Assembly (NCBI RefSeq): GCF_001423425.1
Contig: NZ_LMNX01000001.1
Span: forward strand, 1,355,001 to 1,419,000
Reading direction: 5' to 3'
Source of the DNA: Rhizobium sp. Leaf306
Lineage (GTDB): Bacteria; Pseudomonadota; Alphaproteobacteria; Rhizobiales; Rhizobiaceae
DNA: 64,000 nt
The notes beneath the pieces are model-generated. The model made no database searches. It worked only from the letters and a program-made list of their open reading frames with translations, and was not told the DNA's origin. The position numbers were made by a program, and so were the translations under genes. Position 1 is the stretch's first letter, and each line of letters starts with the position of its first letter. Positions 38,152 to 45,949 of this stretch are shown here, one piece after another.

Positions 38152-38432
38152 TCCCCGAAATCGATCGCGACCGTTTGGCAATGGACACACGCGACTGGCT
38201 GAAGTCGACAGGCCTTTCAACGCGCAACGCCTCATCTGCGCATGAAGGACTGAACCCGGCGATGATCTCGCGCGCGTGCAGCTGTCAGGTTTTGTCGGCA
38301 GCAAGCCACCTCGCGCTATGCACGGCGATGGGTGTCGATCCTTCCGACTATCTCGTCTTCCATGATCGAGGCCAGCGAAATCAGGCTGTTACAGCATCTG
38401 CGCAACGTGAAACACCGAGGGCGGTCCCTTGA
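38148..38432 (+). CDS. Hypothetical phage protein with Cro/CI-like fold hints
   Basis: 94 residues. LNPAMISRACSCQVLSAASH and LALCTAMGVDPSDYLVF look like the recognition helix and following helices of small phage DNA-binding proteins. The start overlaps the previous stop by 4 bp. Confidence 0.55.
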   Translation: MIPEIDRDRLAMDTRDWLKSTGLSTRNASSAHEGLNPAMISRACSCQVLSAASHLALCTAMGVDPSDYLVFHDRGQRNQAVTASAQRETPRAVP

Positions 38433-38716
38433 ACCCCATCCTCGATATTCTGGCGGACCTGCAAAACGACCGGGCGCGGGCTGTGTGGCTTTCGACCATT
38501 CCGCTCGGCGTCATCCAGCGCGACCACGCCGACATCGCGGCTGTTCTTGGAGCTGCCGGCTTCTCCGGCGGGCTGGTCTATCTCGCAGCGCTCGTCGCTC
38601 ACGTCAATTCGGTGCGGCTGGAGGACGGGTCGATCCCGATCGAGACGCGCCAGATCACGGACTATTCCCGCAAACTGATGTGGGGCGCCGTCAAGCAGGG
38701 GGAAATGGTGGAATGA
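38429..38716 (+). CDS. Hypothetical phage protein with TTG start
   Basis: 95 residues beginning at a TTG that overlaps the upstream stop (TTGA) and is preceded by GAGGG. Contains a hydrophobic helical middle (ADIAAVLGAAGFSGGLVYLA). Not recognised. Confidence 0.55.
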   Translation: MNPILDILADLQNDRARAVWLSTIPLGVIQRDHADIAAVLGAAGFSGGLVYLAALVAHVNSVRLEDGSIPIETRQITDYSRKLMWGAVKQGEMVE

Positions 38717-39960
38717 CATCTGAGCCCCGTCTTTCGATCATACCGGGATGGATCGTTACGGACCCGCGCCTGAAGGGCAAGGATCTGCAAGTGATCTGCA
38801 TGCTGGGAAGGAACGCCAACACCCGCCACGGCTGGTGTCGGCGAAGCCAGGTGAAGCTTGCTGAGGCGCTGTCGTGCTCGCGCTCGACAGTCCAGGCGGC
38901 GATTGATCGTCTTGTGGAAATTGGTGCGCTGGAGCGCAAGAAGGTAGAAAGCGCGAGCGGTCGTGACAGCGCTCACTGGTATCGAGTCATCTATGATTCA
39001 GCCGTCGATAGCTCTGCATTTGACGCATGGGACGCCGACGACAAAGAGGAATTTGATCCTAATTCCTCTGCTTCAGCTGGTGCGCCCCCTGCCGGTATAC
39101 CGGCACCCCCTGCCGGTCCAGAGTCGGCACCCCCTGCCGGTTCTGGACCGGCACCTATTAACGCCTCTACTTTAACGCCTCCTGCTAAACGAGAAGAGAG
39201 AGAGCGCGCGAGCGAAGACGATGAAGGGGAAGAAAATCCCAAAGCGCTGGAACGGCGTTTTCGGAAATGGTGGTCGTCATGGCCGACATACGCCATCGAC
39301 GCTGAGATGCCGACACGGCGTGCCTGGCAGGATCTGGCGCCGGAGCAGCGCAAGGCCTGCGAGGAACGGACCCCTGACTATCTCGCTGCGGCCAAGGCCA
39401 GCGGTCGCAAGTTCTCCAAGGCTGCGGCGACCTATCTCTCGGAACGGGCGTGGGAGCGCCTCGACGACAGGCCTGCAGCAGCGGCGACGCCTGAGAGGCA
39501 CAATCCATATTCGCGCGCCTGGAGCGCGCTGCGCCTTGCAGAGCTATCGAAACCGCCTGTCCATCTGACGCTCACGCCATTGGAAGCGCAGATCATCGAA
39601 GCGAAGCCTGAGAAGGATGCGGTGATCTGGCGCGACAAGCGCGAAAAAGCCGGATGGCCAGAGGCCGTTAAGCTGAACGATGGGGCACGTGAGCGTCGCC
39701 CGGTGTTCGTTAATCCGCGCATTGTCTCGATCTCTTCGAGCTTCGACAAGGTCGCAGTCGGCGGCGAGATCTGGGACGCTTGGAAGCGGCTGCATGCCGA
39801 TCGTTGCTGGCCGTGGCTGCCAGAGCCGAACGGGTTGCCGTTCGTGCAGTTCCCGGCCTTGCCGGAAGGCATTGAAGATCCTGATGAGGCGGTGGCTGCT
39901 GCCCTTCGCGAGTTCCAGAAGAAGCTGATCGAGGTACGGGACCATGACCATGCAGCATAA
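38713..39960 (+). CDS. Putative phage replication initiator with winged-helix N-terminus
   Basis: 415 residues from the Met overlapping the previous stop. Residues about 10-95 form a winged helix (WIVTDPRLKGKDLQVICML; GRNANTRHGWCRRSQVKLAE; SCSRSTVQAAIDRLVEIGAL), as in lambda O-type and other phage replication proteins. A Pro/Ala/Gly linker built of APPAG units (about residues 123-150) follows, then an acidic stretch and a conserved C-terminal domain with RRFRKWWSSWPTYAID and RAWQDLAPEQRKACEERTP. The linker-coding DNA contains direct repeats that may be the origin. The role is inferred from the winged helix and position. Confidence 0.7.
   Translation: MTSEPRLSIIPGWIVTDPRLKGKDLQVICMLGRNANTRHGWCRRSQVKLAEALSCSRSTVQAAIDRLVEIGALERKKVESASGRDSAHWYRVIYDSAVDSSAFDAWDADDKEEFDPNSSASAGAPPAGIPAPPAGPESAPPAGSGPAPINASTLTPPAKREERERASEDDEGEENPKALERRFRKWWSSWPTYAIDAEMPTRRAWQDLAPEQRKACEERTPDYLAAAKASGRKFSKAAATYLSERAWERLDDRPAAAATPERHNPYSRAWSALRLAELSKPPVHLTLTPLEAQIIEAKPEKDAVIWRDKREKAGWPEAVKLNDGARERRPVFVNPRIVSISSSFDKVAVGGEIWDAWKRLHADRCWPWLPEPNGLPFVQFPALPEGIEDPDEAVAAALREFQKKLIEVRDHDHAA
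39082..39182. other. Candidate phage replication origin: three 15-bp direct repeats plus AT-richer stretch
   Basis: GCGCCCCCTGCCGGT (39082-39096), GCACCCCCTGCCGGT (39103-39117) and GCACCCCCTGCCGGT (39127-39141), with inverted ACCGGCA elements beside them, then an A/T-richer segment (39154-39182) with TTAACGCC twice. In lambda the origin iterons lie inside the initiator gene in the same arrangement. The repeats also encode APPAG, so protein-level repetition is the alternative. Confidence 0.45.
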
Positions 39961-40639
39961 AATCACGGGCAAGAAGATCAGCTACAAGCCAATGATCGCT
40001 TCAGACCTGACGAACTCGGAACGGCGAAGGATCGACGACGGGAAGGTTAAGGCCGAACGGGCTCGCAACGCGCATCATAATCTCGTGCGGATGGCACGAA
40101 AAGATGTTGTCGGTTTCGATTCACGGGCTCGTTGGATCGTTGGCACCTGCCGTTCTGGAACAGAGCAGGCGATAGGTGAGGAGCTGAAAGAGCAGAGGAT
40201 CAAGACCTGGTGCCCGCTCGAACACTTCAGGACTAGACCTCGGAGAGGGCTGAAGCCTGTGGATATCTTCAGACCATTCTTCAGAGGGTATCTCTTTGTG
40301 CAGGTTGTTCCGTGCCACGAAGCGTTTGCTGGAGTGCTATGCGCATCGCGTTTGAACAGCCTTATGGGGCGTGATGGCGAGCCTTTCCTGATGCCTCCGA
40401 AGTTGATGGATGCTCTGATGCTATCGGTGCAGAAAAATGATTTGAAACAGGATGATGAGAGGCCTTTGCCAGTTCACAAAGGGGACAGGATTACCATCCG
40501 TTCGGGTCCATTCGTGGACTTCCAAACGACGGTCAGGAAGGTGATCGGAGAGCGATGGAAGCTACAGGCTGAGGTGAACATATTCGGCCGCATGACGCCA
40601 ATTGAGCTGGACATTGACTCTGTCGCGCTCTCGCCGTAA
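39944..40639 (+). CDS. Phage NusG/RfaH-family transcription antitermination protein
   Basis: 231 residues. After a basic N-terminal extension (1-60) comes a NusG N-terminal domain (about 62-135): RWIVGTCRSGTEQAIGEEL, KTWCPLEHF and the hallmark FRPFFRGYLFVQV. A KOW domain follows (about 178-215, HKGDRITIRSGPFVDFQTTV). NusG binds the RNA polymerase clamp; specialised paralogues such as RfaH act at particular operons. Last gene before the late operon, it occupies the place of lambda Q and is followed by hairpins and an intrinsic terminator. It overlaps the end of the initiator gene by 17 bp. A Met two codons in is the alternative start. Confidence 0.85.
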   Translation: MTMQHKITGKKISYKPMIASDLTNSERRRIDDGKVKAERARNAHHNLVRMARKDVVGFDSRARWIVGTCRSGTEQAIGEELKEQRIKTWCPLEHFRTRPRRGLKPVDIFRPFFRGYLFVQVVPCHEAFAGVLCASRLNSLMGRDGEPFLMPPKLMDALMLSVQKNDLKQDDERPLPVHKGDRITIRSGPFVDFQTTVRKVIGERWKLQAEVNIFGRMTPIELDIDSVALSP

Positions 40640-40651
40640 CGATTCGAACAA

Positions 40652-40678
40652 GCCGATGGTGAGTCTATCTCCATCGGC
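40652..40678 (+). other. Stem-loop after the NusG-like gene
   Basis: GCCGATGG, 11-nt loop, CCATCGGC: a perfect 8-bp stem starting 13 bp after the stop, with no T run. A second, smaller stem GCCTC/GAGGC lies at 40750-40765. Together they form a structured leader of the late transcript. Confidence 0.55.
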
Positions 40679-40810
40679 ATACGGGATGACCGGAGCGTCT
40701 GATGCTGCCCTTTCGGGTATTGATGTTCTCCTCTGGCCCCAGCCTTGAAGCCTCTCGAGTGAGGCACCGATTCAGGGCAAGTGCTACAGCTATGAGATGA
40801 CGAATGATGA

Positions 40811-40832
40811 GGCGGCCGGAAGGTCGCCTTTT
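40811..40832 (+). terminator. Intrinsic terminator just before the late genes (tR'-like)
   Basis: GGCGGCC GGAA GGTCGCC followed by TTTT: 7 bp including one G-T pair, with a GNRA-type loop. It ends 13 bp before the ATG of the late HNH gene, so late transcription must read through it. Confidence 0.7.
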
Positions 40833-40845
40833 GTCGTGTTAGAGT

Positions 40846-41214
40846 ATGCCTCGTCTTAAGTCCCTGCCACCTCGACTGACCTCGATGCCGCCTCGTCTTG
40901 GACGTGCTGTCGGTGATGAAAAGGCCAGACGGAGAGAGCGCGAGATCAACACGCCGAACCGCAGCTGGTATCACAGCGCACGTTGGAAGAAGCTGCGGCT
41001 CAAGGTTTTCGAACGTGACAGCTACACGTGCAAGCAGACCGCAGCGCTCTGTCTCGGCCAGCATCCCGCTCCTAACAGTCCAGTCTGCGACCACGTCAAG
41101 CCGCATCACTGGGACGAGCAGTTGTTCTGGGACATCGACAACCTGCAGACCGTGACCAAAGCCTACCACGACAGCGAGAAGCAGAAGCAGGAGCGGGCAC
41201 AGCCCGGATGGTGA
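40846..41214 (+). CDS. Late HNH endonuclease of the packaging module
   Basis: 122 residues with the packaging-HNH pattern: WYHSARWKKLRLKVFERD, Cys37-type knuckle YTCKQ ... LC, DHVKPHHWDEQLFWDIDNLQ and a final HDSEK. Such HNH proteins sit next to terminase genes in HK97-like phages and are needed with TerL for cos cleavage. No ribosome site precedes the ATG; the terminator hairpin is directly upstream. Confidence 0.88.
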   Translation: MPRLKSLPPRLTSMPPRLGRAVGDEKARRREREINTPNRSWYHSARWKKLRLKVFERDSYTCKQTAALCLGQHPAPNSPVCDHVKPHHWDEQLFWDIDNLQTVTKAYHDSEKQKQERAQPGW

Positions 41215-41215
41215 G

Positions 41216-41394
41216 ATGGCAACAGCGAACGTCGATGCTGCTGAGGTCATGAGCAGCTTGACCCTGACGTTCACACTGACGCGCACCTATCGGGCTCGCA
41301 TGTGGATTGCACTCGTCTGATCCTCCTCGCAGGCTTGATCCTTGGCACGTCGATCGTAATCGTCGAGGCGGACAACGACCAGGCCGAGACCTGA
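41216..41394 (+). other. Small membrane-protein frame split by an apparent -1 frameshift
   Basis: Frame one (41216-41320) encodes 34 residues ending TRTYRARMWIALV. The -1 frame continues as LILLAGLILGTSIVIVEAD until 41394. Read together they give one small protein with a membrane helix, as found in this position in related phages. Separately, neither makes sense. It may be a mutation, a programmed shift or a sequence error. Confidence 0.4.
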
Positions 41395-41485
41395 CCCCAC
41401 CCCGTCGACCGGGAGGGGGGGGGTCGAAAGTCTGGAACCCCTCTGCCTCCTGCACCCGCGTCCCCCGCATTCAGGGAATTTTTTT

Positions 41486-41975
41486 ATGTCGGATGAGAAT
41501 TTCGACCTCTTCGGAATGCCTTTCGTGGACAAGCCCTCGAAGCGAGGCCGTCCCGCTCATGAGGTCAGCAAAAAAAAATCGCAATCGCGTCAGTATGTTA
41601 TTGGCAATGGGCTGGACAAACCCTCGGATTGCGTCGGCTCTGGGCGTCACTTTGCCGACGTTGCACAAGTATTATTTTTACGAGCTTCGCGGTCGTGAGG
41701 TCGCTCGGGATCGGATGGAGCTCCGGCGGATCGAGCTGGCATGGGAGCTCTCCGAGAAAGGTAACGTTGGCGCTCTGAAGGAATTCGGCAAGCTGATGGA
41801 GCGTAGCGATCGCATGGAGATCGAACGCGAGTTGGCATCGACGCCAAAGGACACCAAGCCTGCGCCAACCGAGCGGGTTGGCAAGAAAATTCTCACCGAG
41901 CGCCAGGCGATCGATGCGGACGCCGATCTAATGGCAGAGCTGGAGCAGGAAGCTCAACAGCATGCACGTCACTGA
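41486..41975 (+). CDS. Terminase small subunit, reading frame interrupted at an A9 run
   Basis: DNA-recognition subunit of the packaging motor. Translation from the ATG at 41486 reads MSDENFDLFGMPFVDKPSKR and GRPAHEVSKK, typical of this family's N-terminus, then leaves frame at nine A's (41570-41578). The rest, RNRVSMLLAMGWTNPRIASA and LGVTLPTLHKYYFYELRGR (helix-turn-helix), then the C-terminal helix, is in the +1 frame and ends at 41975, overlapping terL by 14 bp. Skipping one A joins both parts into about 162 residues. An unbroken frame exists from 41307, but its N-terminus has no family features. Confidence 0.75.
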
Positions 41976-43668
41976 AGATCTGCCGCGGTTCGCCTGTCCC
42001 GATTGGTGGGAGAGACTGCAGGCTGGCCAGACGCCCATGGCTGACGTTCCCTTGAACGAAGCCAAGGCAGCGAAGGCGGTTGCATTCTTCAATCGTCTGC
42101 GCCTGCCTGACATTGCTGGTAACCCTCCGCTGTCAGAAGCGTGCGGTGACTGGTTTCGTGAGATCCTTTGCGCATTCCTCGCAAGCGAAGATCCGGAGAC
42201 AAAACGTATCCTGGTCCGTGAGCTGCTTTGCATGGTCCCGAAGAAAAACTCCAAGACGACTTACGTTGCGGCTTTGGGGCTGACGGCACTTTTTATGGAG
42301 GAAGCGCCAAATCGACAGATGCTGATTGTTGCGCCAAGCCAGAACATCTCCACGCGCTGCTTTGAGCAGGCACAAGGCATGATCCGGATCGACCCGCGCT
42401 TGAAAAGCATCTTCGACGTGCAGGACAGCGACAAGCGGATCACGCGTATTAAAACCGGCACGAAGCTGGACGTGAAGACGTTCGACACGGGTATCATCAC
42501 CGGTGAGATACCAATCCTCACAATCATCGACGAGCTGCACGAGCTGGGGAAGAAGAACAAAGCCGCGGCTGTCATGCAGCAGATCAGAGGCGGTGGCATC
42601 ACGATGCAAGGCGGTCAGGTTCTCATGATCACCACGCAATCTGATGAGGCTCCAACCGGGATCTGGAAGATAGAACTGGACAAGGCGCGGGCAATTCGGG
42701 ACGGCAAAGGAGGTGGCGCGCCGATTATGCTTCCTGTCCTCTATGAGTTTCCTTTCGAGAAGCAGGTGGATCAGGAATACTGGCGCGATAAGAGAAACTG
42801 GGGCGCCGTGCTTCCAAACCTCGGCCGGTCGATTGATCCCGAACTTCTCGTTGATGACTACGAAAACAACGGGAAGGTTAATCTCGAAGCCGAACAGATA
42901 TGGACCAGCCAGCATCTGAATATTCAGATCGGGGTCGGGATCGGGGGCGACGGATGGTCAGGGGCGGTTCACTGGTCCGACTGCGTCGATCCGAAACTTT
43001 CGGGGCTAGATGACCTTCTGCACCGATCGGAAGTTTGCACCATCGGCATTGACTGGGGCGGCGCGGACGATCTCGCAGCGCTGTATGTCATCGGACGAGA
43101 GAAGGTGACCAAGCGATGGCTTGGGTGGGGGCAGGCCTGGGCCCGCCAAAGTGTCTTTGAGAGGCGTAAGGGGATCTCGTCGCGCCTAAGAGAATTTCAG
43201 GCATTGGGCGAACTGATCATCTCCAAGAGCAGCGAGGACCAAGCTGCATCCGCGGCCGATATCTGTCGGCGCATTGCCGATACAGGGCTTTTGCCTGAGG
43301 CGAGAGGCATCGGACTGGACTCGGCGGGCATCGCGTTGCTGTTGGATGCACTTGAGGCAAGGAACCTTGAAGCACCTCAGCTCGAAGCTGTCGCACAGGG
43401 ATGGAAACTCCAGACCGCAATTTCTTCTGTGCCGCTCAAGTTGGAAGATAAAAGGTTCATGCACGGCGACCAAGCCCTCATGGCGTGGGCAGTTGGAAAT
43501 GCCAAACAGACCCTCCGCGGCAGTAACTACGTTGTGACCAAGGAAATTTCAGGGGCGGCAAAAATCGACCCTCTGATGGCACTATTCAATGCTGCCATGT
43601 TGATGTTCCTCAACCCTGAAGCAATCGGCCGCTCTGTCTACGAGACGCGCGGAATAAGGATGATCTGA
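41962..43668 (+). CDS. Terminase large subunit (HK97-like)
   Basis: ATPase-nuclease that packages phage DNA. The 568-residue protein has a Walker A-type P-loop VPKKNSKT (92-99), Walker B LTIIDELHE (186-194), and a C-terminal RNase H-like nuclease with the acidic motif GIDWGGADDLAAL. Full length and intact. It overlaps the small subunit gene. Confidence 0.96.
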   Translation: MHVTEDLPRFACPDWWERLQAGQTPMADVPLNEAKAAKAVAFFNRLRLPDIAGNPPLSEACGDWFREILCAFLASEDPETKRILVRELLCMVPKKNSKTTYVAALGLTALFMEEAPNRQMLIVAPSQNISTRCFEQAQGMIRIDPRLKSIFDVQDSDKRITRIKTGTKLDVKTFDTGIITGEIPILTIIDELHELGKKNKAAAVMQQIRGGGITMQGGQVLMITTQSDEAPTGIWKIELDKARAIRDGKGGGAPIMLPVLYEFPFEKQVDQEYWRDKRNWGAVLPNLGRSIDPELLVDDYENNGKVNLEAEQIWTSQHLNIQIGVGIGGDGWSGAVHWSDCVDPKLSGLDDLLHRSEVCTIGIDWGGADDLAALYVIGREKVTKRWLGWGQAWARQSVFERRKGISSRLREFQALGELIISKSSEDQAASAADICRRIADTGLLPEARGIGLDSAGIALLLDALEARNLEAPQLEAVAQGWKLQTAISSVPLKLEDKRFMHGDQALMAWAVGNAKQTLRGSNYVVTKEISGAAKIDPLMALFNAAMLMFLNPEAIGRSVYETRGIRMI

Positions 43669-43672
43669 GCCG

Positions 43673-44932
43673 ATGGGCATCATGGATTTGTTTCGCGGCA
43701 AAGAGGCTGCCCCAGCATCAACCGGTCGCGCCGAGGTCATGGCGTCCGGAGCAGGTTATGTGTCGCTCGATGATCCTCGCCTAATCGAGTTCCTTCGTGA
43801 TGGCATGATGACGGCGACCGGTTTCACGGTAAACCCGGAAACTGCCCTCCGAAACCCGTCAATGTTCAGGGCTTGCAGCCTCATCTCAAACTCGATTGGC
43901 ATGCTGCCCCTGCATTTGATTGTTCAGGAGACTAAAGAGAAGGCAAAAGAACACCCGCTTTACCGCGTGTTGCATCGCCGACCGAACAGCTTCCAGAGTG
44001 CTTTCGACTTCCGCGCCTGCATGCAGATGCGTGCGCTGGTCCACAAAAACAGCTTTGCACGCATCTTGCGATCGACGAGCATCCGGACAGGCAAGCCGAT
44101 CGTGTCGGGTTTGGTACCGCTCGATGCGCGCAAAATGTCCGTCAGCTTGAACGCCAGCTGGCGCATGGAATACCTCTACGAGCCAAGCAACGGGCCGAAA
44201 GTTCGATACCAGGCTGAAGACATTTTCCATCTCCGCGGTGCGTCGATCGACGGATTGAATGGCTTTTCGCTGATCGAGCAGGCGAAAGAGGCAATCGGCC
44301 TTGCGCTGAGTGCCGAGCTTGCCGCAGGCCGGATGTTCAAGAACGGAACGCTGGTTGGTGGCGCATTGTCACATCCCGGAAAGCTTGGAGATGACGCCTA
44401 CAATCGGCTGAAAGACAGCCTCTCGGAAAAAGAGGGAGCCGAGAACGCCGGCAAGAACCTGATCCTTGAAGAAGGCATGGAGTGGAAGGCCTACGGGTCG
44501 AACGCCAAAGACTCCCAAATGACGGAGCTGCGCAAGCTTCAGATTGAGGAAATTGCTCGCGTTTCTGGCGTTCCGCGGCCGCTGCTGATGGTCGACGAGA
44601 CGAGCTGGGGCTCCGGCATAGAAGCGCTGGGGCAGTTCTTCGTCGCGTATGCGCTGAACCCGTGGTTCGAAGCCTGGCAGCAAGCTGTCGAGCGATGCCT
44701 GCTCGATGATGAGGAGGTCGAACTCTACGAGGCCAAGTTCAATCCGGGAGCCCTGCTGCGCGGATCTCTGAAAGACCAGGCTGACTATCTCTCGAAAGCG
44801 CTCGGCGCTGGCGGGCATCAGCCGTGGATCCACTACGACGAAGCTCGCGACACGATGGATCTGCCGGAGCGTGAAAAGCCGATTAATCCCATGACGCAGC
44901 CAAACAGCGGACCGCCGCCGGCTGCACAATAA
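43673..44932 (+). CDS. Portal protein (HK97 family)
   Basis: 419 residues; forms the dodecameric ring through which DNA enters the head. Typical features: NPSMFRACSLISNSIGMLPL, the KNSFARILR segment, FHLRGASIDGLNGFSLIEQA and VSGVPRPLLMVDETSWGSGI. The C-terminus is Pro-rich. Start 4 bp after terL. Confidence 0.95.
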   Translation: MGIMDLFRGKEAAPASTGRAEVMASGAGYVSLDDPRLIEFLRDGMMTATGFTVNPETALRNPSMFRACSLISNSIGMLPLHLIVQETKEKAKEHPLYRVLHRRPNSFQSAFDFRACMQMRALVHKNSFARILRSTSIRTGKPIVSGLVPLDARKMSVSLNASWRMEYLYEPSNGPKVRYQAEDIFHLRGASIDGLNGFSLIEQAKEAIGLALSAELAAGRMFKNGTLVGGALSHPGKLGDDAYNRLKDSLSEKEGAENAGKNLILEEGMEWKAYGSNAKDSQMTELRKLQIEEIARVSGVPRPLLMVDETSWGSGIEALGQFFVAYALNPWFEAWQQAVERCLLDDEEVELYEAKFNPGALLRGSLKDQADYLSKALGAGGHQPWIHYDEARDTMDLPEREKPINPMTQPNSGPPPAAQ

Positions 44933-44986
44933 ATATCGGCCAGCACTACGGCTGCAGACGCGACTACCCCGAAACAGGATTCGATC

Positions 44987-45940
44987 ATGACAAACAAGCC
45001 GCTTCCTAAGCCGGTCAAGCCGGCTGCTGTCCAGATGGCCGGTTCATCGGTCCGCAAGCCGCCGCGTGGTGCTGTCACCAAGCCGCAGGCTAAAGGCCGT
45101 TTCGGTGCGCTGCCGGTACCGGCAAACCGGGAAGTCTCTGCCTACACCAAGCCCAACGTCTTTGATCGCTGGACTGACGACGCGGCCGGGGTTCGCTCGC
45201 TGGAGATGGGCGACAACGTCATAACCATGTTCGACATCATCGGCGAAGACTACTGGTCGGGGGGCGGTATTACCGCAAAGAAGGTCGCGGCGCAGCTGAA
45301 GGCAATTGGGCCGAAGCCGATTGAGATCCAGATCAACAGCCCTGGCGGCGATATGTTCGAAGGGATCACAATCTTCAATATTCTGCGGGAACATCCCCAG
45401 CCGATCACCGTCAAGGTCATGGGCATGGCCGCCTCGGCCGCGTCCGTCATCGCAATGGCAGGCGACACGATCGAGATTGGCGCTGCATCCTTCCTGATGA
45501 TCCACAATTGTTGGGTGCTTGCGCAGGGCAATCGCCACGATATGCGCGAGACTGCGGACTGGCTTGAACCTTTCGACCAGGCGATGGTCGATCTCTACGC
45601 TGCCCGATCAAAGCAGGACGCGAAGAAGATCGCGAAATGGATGGACGATGAAACGTTCATGTCGGGATCGCAGGCCATCAGCCAAGGCTTTGCCGACGCG
45701 CTTTTGCCGGCCGACAGCATGAAGATCGACGACGAGGCGAAAGCACGCGACGAGGATCTCAACGAAATTCGGGCGATGGAGCTTTCCCTCGTCTCGGCGG
45801 GCATGACGCGCACCGATGCGCGCGCTCGCCTCACCAAGATCAAAGGCACGCCAGGCGCTGCCTTTGAAGACACGCCAGGCGCTGTCGCAGACGATTGGTC
45901 CGGTCTTGCCGGGCTGCTTTCTTCCATCCGGTCAAACTAG
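44987..45940 (+). CDS. Head maturation protease, ClpP-related
   Basis: 317 residues. A basic 50-residue N-terminal extension precedes a ClpP fold: INSPGGDMFEG (oxyanion), nucleophile Ser150 in VMGMAASAAS and His173 in FLMIHNCW. It trims the capsid protein N-terminus during head maturation. Placed between portal and capsid as in HK97. Confidence 0.93.
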   Translation: MTNKPLPKPVKPAAVQMAGSSVRKPPRGAVTKPQAKGRFGALPVPANREVSAYTKPNVFDRWTDDAAGVRSLEMGDNVITMFDIIGEDYWSGGGITAKKVAAQLKAIGPKPIEIQINSPGGDMFEGITIFNILREHPQPITVKVMGMAASAASVIAMAGDTIEIGAASFLMIHNCWVLAQGNRHDMRETADWLEPFDQAMVDLYAARSKQDAKKIAKWMDDETFMSGSQAISQGFADALLPADSMKIDDEAKARDEDLNEIRAMELSLVSAGMTRTDARARLTKIKGTPGAAFEDTPGAVADDWSGLAGLLSSIRSN

Positions 45941-45949
45941 GAGATCCCT

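Noticed and set aside
41307..41485. Upstream extension of the small terminase frame as its true N-terminus
   Set aside because: The extension reads Arg/Pro/Gly noise over a G9 run, while the family-like N-terminus is in the other frame from 41486.
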